Source of the DNA: Rhodococcus zopfii NBRC 100606 = JCM 9919 | Lineage (GTDB): Bacteria > Actinomycetota > Actinomycetes > Mycobacteriales > Mycobacteriaceae | NCBI RefSeq assembly: GCF_001895025.1 | Contig: NZ_BCXI01000055.1 | Span: 1-42,517, forward strand | DNA length: 42,517 nt | Direction: 5' to 3' | Translations under genes and position numbers: made by a program | Notes under the pieces: model-generated | What the model saw: the letters and a program-made list of their open reading frames with translations, nothing else | The model's database searches: none | Told to the model about the DNA's origin: nothing | Part shown: in pieces, positions 24,233-32,024 of the stretch | Layout of the letters: every line of letters begins with the position of its first letter | Numbering within the stretch: position 1 is the first letter of the stretch

Positions 24233-25429
24233 ATGACCACTTCGTCGACAGCCACCACGTCCGCGCCGGCCCCCGAGGTCGACGACGACGACTTCCGGGA
24301 GATCCTCGCTCAGACGCGCGCTTTCGTGCGGAACGTTGTGGTCCCCCGTGAACAGGAGATCGCCGACACCAACGCGATCCCGGACGATATCCGCAACGCC
24401 GCCAAGGAGATGGGGCTGTTCGGATACGCAATCCCCCAGGCGTGGGGCGGCCTCGGCCTGAACCTGCAGCAGGACGCGGAGCTGGCCATGGAGCTCGGCT
24501 ACACGACGCTGTCGCTGCGTTCGATGTTCGGCACCAACAACGGGATCGCCGGTCAGGTCCTCGTCAACTTCGGCACCGACGAGCAGAAAGCGCAGTGGCT
24601 CGAGGGCATCGCGTCCGGTGAGGTCGTCGCTTCGTTCGCGCTCACCGAACCCGGCGCCGGGTCCAATCCGTCGGGCCTGCGCACCAAGGCGGTGCGGGAC
24701 GGCGACGACTGGGTGATCAACGGCGAGAAGCGTTTCATCACCAATGCGCCGCTGGCGAACCTGTTCGTCGTGTTCGCCCGCACCCGTCCCGCCGACGAGA
24801 ACGGCACCGGCATCGCGGTGTTCCTCGTTCCCGCGGACACTCCGGGGGTGCAGGTCGGCACCAAGGACCGCAAGATGGGCCAGGAAGGCGCCTGGACCTC
24901 GGACGTCGCGTTCACCGACGTGCGTGTGCCCGCGTCGGCGCTGGTCGGCGGCAGCGAGGACGTCGGCTACAAGGCGGCGATGGTGTCGCTCGCCCGCGGT
25001 CGCGTGCACATCGCGGCGCTGTCCGTCGGCCAGGCGCAGCGCGCGCTCGACGAGTCGGTCGCGTACGCGGCCACCGCTACCCAGGGCGGCAACCCGATCG
25101 GCAACTTCCAGCTGGTGCAGGCGATGATCGCCGATCAGCAGACCGGTGTGATGGCCGGCCGCGCGCTCGTGCGCGACGCCGCGCGGGCGTGGGTCGAGGA
25201 CACCGATCGTCGCATCGCTCCGTCGGTCGCGAAGCTGTACTGCACCGAAATGGTCGGCAAGGTCGCGGATCTCGCGGTGCAGATCCACGGCGGCACCGGT
25301 TACATGCGCGAGGTTCCCGTCGAGCGGATCTACCGTGACGTGCGCCTGCTGCGCCTGTACGAGGGCACCAGCGAGATCCAGCGCCTGATCATCGGCGGCG
25401 GACTCGTCAAGCAGGCCCAGCGCGGCTGA
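24233..25429 (+). CDS. Acyl-CoA dehydrogenase 1
   Basis: This 398-aa flavoprotein has the acyl-CoA dehydrogenase fold: FALTEPGAGSNPS (FAD/substrate loop), WVINGEKRFITNA, and the catalytic glutamate in RLYEGTSEIQ (Glu377, the usual SCAD/MCAD position). It should introduce the alpha,beta double bond. The N-terminus begins with a Ser/Thr/Ala-rich stretch before DDDDFREILAQTR. The ATG at 24221 is an alternative start; neither has a strong Shine-Dalgarno sequence. It is divergent from the SDR-thiolase pair and followed by a strong terminator, so it is probably a single-gene transcript. Confidence 0.92.
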   Translation: MTTSSTATTSAPAPEVDDDDFREILAQTRAFVRNVVVPREQEIADTNAIPDDIRNAAKEMGLFGYAIPQAWGGLGLNLQQDAELAMELGYTTLSLRSMFGTNNGIAGQVLVNFGTDEQKAQWLEGIASGEVVASFALTEPGAGSNPSGLRTKAVRDGDDWVINGEKRFITNAPLANLFVVFARTRPADENGTGIAVFLVPADTPGVQVGTKDRKMGQEGAWTSDVAFTDVRVPASALVGGSEDVGYKAAMVSLARGRVHIAALSVGQAQRALDESVAYAATATQGGNPIGNFQLVQAMIADQQTGVMAGRALVRDAARAWVEDTDRRIAPSVAKLYCTEMVGKVADLAVQIHGGTGYMREVPVERIYRDVRLLRLYEGTSEIQRLIIGGGLVKQAQRG

Positions 25430-25450
25430 ATCCTGCTCTAACAGAACAAC

Positions 25451-25498
25451 ACACCGCCCCGGCGCCGTTCGCTCACACGGACAACACCGGGGCGGTGT
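25451..25498. terminator. 12-bp bidirectional terminator hairpin
   Basis: Bases 25451-25462 pair perfectly with 25487-25498 around a 24-nt loop. It lies between the convergent acyl-CoA dehydrogenase 1 and methyltransferase genes. Confidence 0.75.
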
Positions 25499-25516
25499 CG
25501 TATAGGGGGGTCGGCC

Positions 25517-26338
25517 TCAGGCGGCCTTCCGGGCGACGACCTCGATCGCGACGAGATGGTCGCGATACTTGGTGAACACGGACCGCATCTGCAGCACGCG
25601 GGCGCGGGCGTCGGAGTCGCGCAGCACGTTGGAGACGAATTTCAGTGTGCCGAGCACACCCTCGTCGGCGACGATCCGCGACGGGTCCAGCAACTTCATC
25701 GGGGCGAAGCCGACGACGTCCACCTCGAATCCGGCCTCGGCGAGCAGGTCCTTCCACTCCTGCGCGGTCAGCGGGCGGGCGTTGACCTTGATGGAGCGCG
25801 CCAGCGCCTTTCGGATCTCGGTCTTGACCTCGTCGTCGACGCTGTCCGGTTCGATCGCGAGTTCGTGGATGACGTAGCGGCCGCCGGCGCGCAGCACCCG
25901 GTGCGCCTCGGCGGCGATCTCCGCCTTGTGCTTGTCCGTCTGCATCGTCAGCATGGCCTCGCCGACGACGACGTCGACCGACGAATCACCGAGGCCGGTC
26001 TTCGCGGCGTCACCGGATACGACCGTCCCGTTGCCGGAGATCGCGCGGCGGGTCAGATCGGCTGCGTGCGGATCGGATTCGACGCCGGTGTAGCTCTTCG
26101 GCCCGGCGGCGACGATGTCCTGCGCGGTGCGGCCGAGGCCGGGCGCGAGTTCGACGACGTCGGCCCCGCCGATCTGCGCGTCGGCGAGCATCCGCTCGGT
26201 CAGTTCCTTGCCGCCCGGACGCAGAACCCGCTTGCCCAGCCGCGCGAGCAGCCAGTGTCCCGGCACGTGTGCGGCGTCGCGTTCGGCGAGTGGGAGTTCT
26301 CCCGAGCCGGGTCCTGCGGTGCGGTTGTCGTCGGTCAT
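25517..26338 (-). CDS. Class I SAM-dependent methyltransferase
   Basis: This 273-aa protein has motif I VVELAPGLGRTA, an acidic residue after beta-2 (GVESDPH) and VVVGEAMLTMQ as motif II, followed by LRAGGRYVIHEL. It fits small-molecule methyltransferases of the UbiE/type 11 class. The C-terminal 100 residues (VNARPLTAQEWKDLLAEAGF, MRSVFTKYRDHL) are a helical cap whose substrate I cannot name. It interrupts the catabolic island and has its own promoter region, which carries an IdeR-like iron box 12 bp before the ATG. I infer induction on iron starvation, so its role may be in iron or stress metabolism rather than beta-oxidation. Confidence 0.88.
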   Translation of the reverse strand: MTDDNRTAGPGSGELPLAERDAAHVPGHWLLARLGKRVLRPGGKELTERMLADAQIGGADVVELAPGLGRTAQDIVAAGPKSYTGVESDPHAADLTRRAISGNGTVVSGDAAKTGLGDSSVDVVVGEAMLTMQTDKHKAEIAAEAHRVLRAGGRYVIHELAIEPDSVDDEVKTEIRKALARSIKVNARPLTAQEWKDLLAEAGFEVDVVGFAPMKLLDPSRIVADEGVLGTLKFVSNVLRDSDARARVLQMRSVFTKYRDHLVAIEVVARKAA

Positions 26339-26350
26339 GTCGTCCCCAAA

Positions 26351-26369
26351 TCAGCTTAGGCTTACTTTA
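26351..26369. promoter_or_regulatory. Candidate IdeR/DtxR iron box before the methyltransferase
   Basis: TCAGCTTAGGCTTACTTTA matches the 19-bp DtxR/IdeR consensus TTAGGTTAGGCTAACCTAA at 14 positions by my count. It lies 12 bp upstream of the methyltransferase ATG, where bound repressor would block transcription. Confidence 0.55.
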
Positions 26370-26422
26370 GAGGAATAATGTACGGTAATTTCCGCCGAGT
26401 GGGAACACCCCCGGAGACGCCG

Positions 26423-26454
26423 AGTGGCGGCGCCCCACCGGGGACGCCGCCACT
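26423..26454 (-). terminator. GC-rich hairpin downstream of the second ligase operon
   Basis: A 10-bp perfect stem (26423-26432 with 26445-26454) continues inward as CCCC-ACC-GGGG with one bulged A. The 12-nt sequence CCGGAGACGCCG occurs on both sides (26411 and 26456). It lies past the leftward ligase gene and before the methyltransferase promoter, so it is probably a terminator. Confidence 0.55.
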
Positions 26455-26532
26455 GCCGGAGACGCCGGCAATCCTGCTGTCGTCATCCTTCCCTTCGGCC
26501 GAGCGAATGTATCGTTCGTCTCCGTCAACCGA

Positions 26533-26553
26533 CCGAGCGTGCCTTTCGCTCGG
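26533..26553 (-). terminator. Short hairpin just after the second ligase gene
   Basis: CCGAGCG at 26533-26539 pairs with CGCTCGG at 26547-26553 around a 7-nt loop, 23 bp past the ligase stop on the leftward strand. It is probably the first of two terminators in this 237-bp gap. Confidence 0.5.
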
Positions 26554-26575
26554 GCACAAGGGAGGGGTTCGCCTG

Positions 26576-28240
26576 TCAGCTCGGCTGCGACACCTCCGCC
26601 AGGCGCGACCGCAAATCGGTCTTGAGGATCTTGCCCGCCGCCGACGTCGGCAGCGCGTCCAACACCACGACGTCGCGGATCTTCTTGTAGGGCAACACCT
26701 GTTCCGCGACGAATGCCATGAGCGCGACCTCGTCGATGTCGGCGCCGTCGCGGGGCACCACGAACGCGACCGGCTCCTGCCCGACCGCCCCGACGTCGCG
26801 GCCGATCACCGCCGCCGTCGACACCGCCGGGTGCGAGACCAGGATCTCCTCGAGCTCACGCGGATACACGTTGTAGCCCTTGTAGATCAGCATGTCCTTC
26901 GCGCGGTCCGCGATGAACACGTAGCCGTCCTCGTCCCGGTAGGCGATGTCACCGGTGTCGAGCCACCCGTCGACGTACTGCTGCGCAGTGATCTCGGGAT
27001 GATTCAGGTAGCCGTCGGTGACCTGCGGTCCGCGCACCCACAGCACACCGTGCTCACCGGGCCCGACGACCTCGGTCGTGTCGCCCTGCGCACGGATCTG
27101 CACCACGGTGTCGAAGATCGGGATGCCGACACTGCCGAGGCGGTAGTCCGTGCCGACGCCCAGCGGATTGGCGGTGACCACGCACGTCGCCTCGGTCAGG
27201 CCGTAGCCCTCGGTGACGCGCGCGTTGGGGAACGCCGCGACCAGGGCGTCGAGGGTGCCGCGGTCGATCGGCGCGGCACCGGACGAGACGACCCGCACCG
27301 ATGAGGTGTCGCGGACGGCGACATCCGGGTGGGTGGCGAGCGAATGCCACATCGCGGGGCTGCCCGTGACATAGCTCGCCTCGTGCCGCTCGATGAGCTC
27401 GAGCATGCGCGCGGGATCGAAGCGGCCCGCCATCACCTGCGTCAACCCGCACATCAGCAGGAACGACGTGTTGATCAGCGCGTGCGCGTGGAACAGCGGC
27501 GACACCACGACCGTCGAGCCCTTGCCGGGCTGGACCCCGTAGATGTCGAGTTCCTCGATCGGCTCGAGCGTGACCAGGCCGTCGGGGGTCTCCGCCACGG
27601 CGTGCCCCGCGCGCCACGCGCACATCTGGGTGACGTTGCCGACGACGTTGCGGTGCAGCACCCGCACGCCCTTCGAGATGCCGGTCGTGCCGCCGGTGAA
27701 GGCGAGGTGCGCGACGTCGTCGCCGGTCACCTCGGCCGGCGCGAACCGGGTGGGCTGCCCCGCCGTGAAGGCGTCGAACCCGACGACCGTGCCGTCGGCG
27801 ACGACACCGTCCCCGGCGACGACGACCGTCGTGAGCGACGTGCCTTCGGCGGCGTCCCGCAGGGTCTGCGCCTGCGCGGGCTGGCTGACACCGACGACCG
27901 CGCCGGTCTCCTCGATCTGGCGGCGCAGACCCGGCTGCGGCTGCAGCGGGTTGACCGGGGTGACGGTCGCGCCGGCCCGCAGCGTGCCGTAGTAGGCGAC
28001 GACGAACTCGATGCAGTTGCCGATGTGCAGCAGCACCACATCGCGCGGACGCACCCCCGAGGCGGCGAGGGCGTTCGCGAACTGCGCGGACCGCTCGTCG
28101 AGTTCGCGGTATGTGCAGGTGCGGTCACCGTCGACGACGGCGAGCCGATCCCCGTAGCGCGCACCCATGCTCGGCGCCCACACGGCCATGGACACCTGAG
28201 GGTAGGCCAGGTGCTTTTCGGTGAGTGTCTCGAGATCCAT
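26576..28240 (-). CDS. Acyl-CoA synthetase 2 (AMP-binding)
   Basis: This 554-aa ANL-family ligase has the P-loop variant TGGTTGISKG at 182-191 (Gly replaces the usual Ser), EGYGLTEATCV, DTGDIAYRDEDGYVF, YKGYNVYPRELEE and the catalytic lysine in SAAGKILKTDL (about Lys537). It resembles long-chain or 4-coumarate:CoA ligase types. The ATG at 28240 is 13 bp after the SDR 2 stop and has no clear Shine-Dalgarno sequence, so coupling to SDR 2 translation is likely; the upstream frame extension is antisense-like. It ends the leftward thiolase 2-SDR 2-ligase operon. Confidence 0.9.
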   Translation of the reverse strand: MDLETLTEKHLAYPQVSMAVWAPSMGARYGDRLAVVDGDRTCTYRELDERSAQFANALAASGVRPRDVVLLHIGNCIEFVVAYYGTLRAGATVTPVNPLQPQPGLRRQIEETGAVVGVSQPAQAQTLRDAAEGTSLTTVVVAGDGVVADGTVVGFDAFTAGQPTRFAPAEVTGDDVAHLAFTGGTTGISKGVRVLHRNVVGNVTQMCAWRAGHAVAETPDGLVTLEPIEELDIYGVQPGKGSTVVVSPLFHAHALINTSFLLMCGLTQVMAGRFDPARMLELIERHEASYVTGSPAMWHSLATHPDVAVRDTSSVRVVSSGAAPIDRGTLDALVAAFPNARVTEGYGLTEATCVVTANPLGVGTDYRLGSVGIPIFDTVVQIRAQGDTTEVVGPGEHGVLWVRGPQVTDGYLNHPEITAQQYVDGWLDTGDIAYRDEDGYVFIADRAKDMLIYKGYNVYPRELEEILVSHPAVSTAAVIGRDVGAVGQEPVAFVVPRDGADIDEVALMAFVAEQVLPYKKIRDVVVLDALPTSAAGKILKTDLRSRLAEVSQPS

Positions 28241-28253
28241 TGCGATACAGCCG

Positions 28254-29018
28254 TTACCGCGGTGCCATGCGGATGGCACCGTCGAGGCGGATGGTCTCGC
28301 CGTTGATGTAGCCGTTCTCGAGGATCGACGCGGCGAGGCGGCCGAATTCGTCGGGGCGGCCCAGGCGGGACGGGTTCGGGACGGTCGCTTCGAGCGACGC
28401 GCGCACGTCCTCGCGCAGACGGGCGAGCAGCGGGGTGTCCATGATGCCGGGGGCGATCGTGTTGACCCGGATGCCCTTGCTGGCCAGGTCACGGGCGGCG
28501 ACGATCGTCATGCCGACGATGCCCGCCTTCGACGCCGAATAGTTGATCTGCCCGATCTGCCCTTCGAACGCCGCGACCGAGGCGGTCATGACGACCGCGC
28601 CGCGCTCACCGTCGATCGGCTCGAGCTGTGCCATCCGCTCGGCACCGAGGCGCAGCGCGTTGAACGAGCCGATGAGGTTGAGCCGGATCACGAACTCGAA
28701 GTCTTCGAGCGACCCGGCCTTGCCTTCCTTGTCGAGCACGCGCATCTTGCGGCCGGCACCGGCACAGTGGACGACGCCGCGCAGTCCGCCGCGCTCGTGC
28801 GCCACGTCCAGGGCAGCGGCGAACTGGTCGGCGTCGGTGACATCGGCGGGTGCGAAAACCGCACCGTCACCGAGTTCGGCCGCGACGTCCGCGCCGTTGG
28901 AGCCGGGCAGGTCGATGAGGGTGACGGAGCCGCCCGCGTCGAGGACGCGGCGCGCGGTGGCGAGGCCGAGGCCCGAGGCGCCACCGGTGATCGCGATCGA
29001 AAGTCCCTTGAGTTCCAT
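28254..29018 (-). CDS. SDR dehydrogenase 2, type II 3-hydroxyacyl-CoA-like
   Basis: This 254-aa short-chain dehydrogenase has TGGASGLG as the dinucleotide motif, LIDLPG after beta-2 (an NAD-type aspartate), HCAGAG instead of NNAG, and Ser in TASVAAFEG with YSASK. The overall layout resembles type II 3-hydroxyacyl-CoA dehydrogenase (HSD17B10-like), which acts on branched or steroid-like hydroxyacyl-CoAs. It lies between thiolase 2 (34 bp upstream) and ligase 2 (13 bp downstream) and should supply the 3-hydroxyacyl-CoA oxidation step of this operon. Confidence 0.9.
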   Translation of the reverse strand: MELKGLSIAITGGASGLGLATARRVLDAGGSVTLIDLPGSNGADVAAELGDGAVFAPADVTDADQFAAALDVAHERGGLRGVVHCAGAGRKMRVLDKEGKAGSLEDFEFVIRLNLIGSFNALRLGAERMAQLEPIDGERGAVVMTASVAAFEGQIGQINYSASKAGIVGMTIVAARDLASKGIRVNTIAPGIMDTPLLARLREDVRASLEATVPNPSRLGRPDEFGRLAASILENGYINGETIRLDGAIRMAPR

Positions 29019-29052
29019 GGTGTTCGATTTCCTTCGGTCGATGCGGGGTCGG

Positions 29053-30183
29053 TCAGAGCAGTTCGAGGATGGTGGCGTTCGCCATGCCGCCGGCCTCGCA
29101 CATGGACTGCAGGCCGTAACGGATTCCGTTGTCGCGCATGTGGTGCACGAGACGCGTCAGGAGGATCGCACCGGAGCCGCCGAGCGGGTGGCCGACGCCG
29201 ATGGCGCCGCCGAGCGGGTTGAGACGGTCCAGCTTCGCGCCGGTTTCGGCTTGCCAGGCGAGCGGCACCGGCGCGAACGCCTCGTTGATCTCGAATGCGC
29301 CGATGTCGTCGATGGTCAGACCGGAACGCTTCAGTGCCTTCTCGGTCGCGGGGATCGGGCCGGTGAGCATGACGACCGGGTCGTCGGCGGCGACGACGGC
29401 GGTGTGGATCCGCGCCAGCGGGGTCCAGCCCTGCGCCGCAGCGTATTCGCTGGTGGTGATGAGCAGGGCGCCGGCACCGTCGGAGATCTGCGAGGAGTTG
29501 CCGGCGTGGATCACACCGTCCTCCTTGAACACGGTCTTGAGCTTGCCGAGCGACTCGAGGGTGCCGCCGCGGCGGATGCCCTCGTCGGCGGTGAGGTCAC
29601 CGACCGGGGCGAGCTGGCCGGCGAAGGCTCCCGCGGCGGTGGCGATCGCGGACAGTTCGTGCGAGCGCAGCGAGAACTCGTCGAGCGCGGTGCGCGAGAA
29701 GCCCCACTTCTCGGCCATCATCTCGGCGCCGATGCCCTGGCTGAAGCTCTCGACACCGAAGCGGTCGCGCACGTTCTGCGGGAAATGCTGGCCGTCCTTG
29801 CTGGCGCTGCCCATGGGCACGCGGCTCATCGACTCGACACCACCGGCGACCACGACGTCGTTCTGCCCGGAGATGACGGTCGCGGCCGCGAAGGACACGG
29901 CCTGCTGGGCCGACCCGCACGCGCGGTTGATCGTGGTGGCGGGCACGGTGACCGGCCATCCGGCCGCGAACACTGCGCTGCGCGAGACGATTCCGGCCTG
30001 ATCGCCGACCTGGCTCACGCACCCCCACTGGACGTCGTCGATCGTGGCGGGGTCGAGGCCGGTCCGTTCGGCGAGCGCCGTCAGCACGTGTGCGGACAGG
30101 TTGACGGGGTGGATCTCGGACAGTGCGCCACCACGACGCCCGATGGGAGTCCGGACGGCGTCGACGATCACGGCATCGCGCAT
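29053..30183 (-). CDS. Thiolase 2
   Basis: This 376-aa thiolase has nucleophile Cys89 in NRACGSAQQA, EINEAFAPVPLAW, the histidine in GVGHPLGGSG and the second cysteine in LQSMCEAGGMA. It differs clearly from thiolase 1 around the active site (RACGSAQQ against RRCGSGLQ), pointing to a different chain or branch preference. I chose the ATG at 30183 for its AAAGGACC upstream and the normal thiolase start MRDAVIVDAVRTPIG. It is first in the leftward thiolase 2-SDR 2-ligase 2 set. Confidence 0.92.
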   Translation of the reverse strand: MRDAVIVDAVRTPIGRRGGALSEIHPVNLSAHVLTALAERTGLDPATIDDVQWGCVSQVGDQAGIVSRSAVFAAGWPVTVPATTINRACGSAQQAVSFAAATVISGQNDVVVAGGVESMSRVPMGSASKDGQHFPQNVRDRFGVESFSQGIGAEMMAEKWGFSRTALDEFSLRSHELSAIATAAGAFAGQLAPVGDLTADEGIRRGGTLESLGKLKTVFKEDGVIHAGNSSQISDGAGALLITTSEYAAAQGWTPLARIHTAVVAADDPVVMLTGPIPATEKALKRSGLTIDDIGAFEINEAFAPVPLAWQAETGAKLDRLNPLGGAIGVGHPLGGSGAILLTRLVHHMRDNGIRYGLQSMCEAGGMANATILELL

Positions 30184-30244
30184 GCGAATCGGTCCTTTGC
30201 TGTTGCGGGACACGGTTGCCGGGCAACCGTGAGGGGAAACGACG

Positions 30245-30294
30245 ACCGGCCGGGTGGTGGTCCTCACATCGAGGAGACCACGCACCCGGCCGGT
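30245..30294 (-). terminator. Long hairpin after the MFS gene
   Basis: Bases 30245-30265 pair with 30271-30294, leaving one unpaired base near the middle. This is about 21 bp of GC-rich stem with a 5-nt loop. It follows the leftward MFS gene and precedes thiolase 2, so the transporter is probably transcribed separately from the enzymes. Confidence 0.75.
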
Positions 30295-30349
30295 GAGGGA
30301 AAGTCTTTCGGCGGAAGCTTCCGTTAGGTGGAAGCTATGCCCGTGCCCG

Positions 30350-31684
30350 TCAGGCTTCGCCGCGGATGATCTTGCGGTCGCGCTCCGGGTTGGCGAACAC
30401 CAGCACCAGGATCGCTGCGATCGCACCGAGGACACCGATGACCTGGAACGACGTGGCATAGCCGACAGCCGGGGATTCGGCGTTGTCGACGATCACACCG
30501 GTCGCGTACGGGGCGACGAGGCCACCGATCGCCATGAGCGCGAGGAACACACCCATCGTGCCGGCGGTCTGCTGCGGCGGGCACAGTTCGGAGATCGCTG
30601 CGTTGATCAGCGGGAAGACGATCGCGCCGAAGGCGTAACCGATGGACACCGCCGCGACCGCGAGAGCCGGGGTGCCGATGTACGGCAGGAAGATGAGCAC
30701 GGAACCGCAGATGAGGACGCCGACGCAGGGCACGATGATCCGCACGACGCGGGAGCTGTAGCCCTTGCCGATCAGGCGGTCGGTGATCGTGCCGGAGGTC
30801 ACCATCAGGAACAGGCCGATCACGGAGGGCAACGCGAACATCGAGCCGGCTTGCATCTGGCTGTAGCCGAGGCCCACCTGGAAGTACGACGGCAGCCAGG
30901 TGAGGACGACGGTGGTCAGTGCGTAGATGACGATGATGAGCGCAGCGCAGCTCAGGAACGTGCGGGTGAGGAAGATCTTCTTCCACGGAACCGACGGCTC
31001 GGTCGACGCGGTCTCGGCGCCGCCACCCTTGACGGCGGTCGCGGTGTAGGGGCCTTCCTTCCAGCCCGTGAGCCACAGCAGGACCCATGCCGCACCGAGG
31101 ATCGACAGTGCGATCAGCGCCATCTTCCAGCCGTACTGGACCGTGATGAACGTGAGCACGGGTGCGAGTGCGATCTTGGCGACCGACGCGGAACCGGCGA
31201 GGAGCGCGCCCGGCAGGCCACGCTTGGCCGGCGGGTGCCACGAGTAGGTGGCGGTGTGCATGAGGGCCGAACTCGGTCCCTCGGCGAGGCCGAGGAGCAT
31301 TCGGCACACGACCAGCATCGCGAGCGACGCGGAGACGACGAGCGGGAGCATGACGACCGACCAGACGATGCCGAGTGCGAGCAGCGCCCACCGGAGGGTC
31401 ATGTACTTGTTGAGCGGACCCGCGAGGAACCCGCCGATCGTGAACGTCACGAAGAAGAGCGAACCGACCAGGCCGATCTGCGACGACGTGAGTCCGAGCT
31501 CGGTTTTCAGCGGCTGCGCGATGATGCCGAGCACGGCCTTGTCGGCGTAGTTGACGACGTAGAGGAAGATGACCAGCCCGGTCATCCCCCACGCACGGCC
31601 GGGGGTCACCTTGAAGACGGGGGCTTTCGCCCCGGCAGCATCGGGGGTGCCCGATCTGCCGTTCACAATTTCGCCTGTGGTCAC
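30350..31684 (-). CDS. MFS transporter, organic-acid (ACS) type
   Basis: This 444-aa protein has twelve hydrophobic segments with the central loop at about residues 215-240 (GWKEGPYTATAVKGGG). The first helix VIFLYVVNYADKAVLG and the CRMLLGLAEGPSSAL segment are typical of the anion:cation symporter branch, whose members import carboxylates such as phthalate, hexuronates or aromatic acids. The start is a GTG at 31684 with AAGGGA upstream. It is divergent from the 2-methylfumaryl-CoA isomerase-like gene, so it probably imports the substrate of the island. The substrate is not identifiable. Confidence 0.9.
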   Translation of the reverse strand: MTTGEIVNGRSGTPDAAGAKAPVFKVTPGRAWGMTGLVIFLYVVNYADKAVLGIIAQPLKTELGLTSSQIGLVGSLFFVTFTIGGFLAGPLNKYMTLRWALLALGIVWSVVMLPLVVSASLAMLVVCRMLLGLAEGPSSALMHTATYSWHPPAKRGLPGALLAGSASVAKIALAPVLTFITVQYGWKMALIALSILGAAWVLLWLTGWKEGPYTATAVKGGGAETASTEPSVPWKKIFLTRTFLSCAALIIVIYALTTVVLTWLPSYFQVGLGYSQMQAGSMFALPSVIGLFLMVTSGTITDRLIGKGYSSRVVRIIVPCVGVLICGSVLIFLPYIGTPALAVAAVSIGYAFGAIVFPLINAAISELCPPQQTAGTMGVFLALMAIGGLVAPYATGVIVDNAESPAVGYATSFQVIGVLGAIAAILVLVFANPERDRKIIRGEA

Positions 31685-32024
31685 TGGAGAGTCCCTTCAG
31701 AACTCGGAGGGTGCGACGCGGGGAACGTGCCCCGGCATCTACGTGGAACGTCACGCCTGGCGTCGGACTCATTGAACGTGACCCATCTCACCGACCGCAA
31801 AGTGCAGTCCGTGAACGGACCGATCACCGCTGCCTATGAAAGACCACAACGGAATCTGATATCGGTATGCACCTCGTCTCTGTGCCGGGACCCAGCTTAT
31901 TGGTCTGCGCTAACCGTCCGATAGCCGATCGGTCCTGGTCCCGCACGCGAAAGGTGTTGCATTCTGACGGGGCAATCGGTTCGGGACACGTGTGCCCGGA
32001 CCTCGTGACGAGGACAGGCAACGC
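31685..32024. promoter_or_regulatory. 340-bp divergent control region
   Basis: No coding gene is convincing in this gap between the leftward MFS gene and the rightward CoA-transferase operon. It holds a CRP/GlxR-like site (31777-31792), a GTCCGT-GA-ACGGAC palindrome (31807-31820) and a TGCCTATG element near 31831, which also occurs at about 24169. It probably carries both promoters. Confidence 0.6.
31777..31792. promoter_or_regulatory. Candidate CRP/GlxR-type site
   Basis: CGTGA-CCCATC-TCACC matches the TGTGA-N6-TCACA consensus at 8 of 10 arm positions and is centred about 100 bp upstream of the MFS start. Catabolite-type control of the transporter would fit. Confidence 0.35.

Noticed and set aside
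26378..26690. Short plus-strand frames between the methyltransferase and ligase 2
   Set aside because: They run through a hairpin and into the antisense of ligase 2, with no plausible ribosome site or domain.
30254..31924. Plus-strand open frame of about 550 codons over the MFS gene
   Set aside because: It is Asp/Glu/Arg/His-rich antisense of a clear 12-helix transporter; such composition is typical for the complement of membrane-protein genes.
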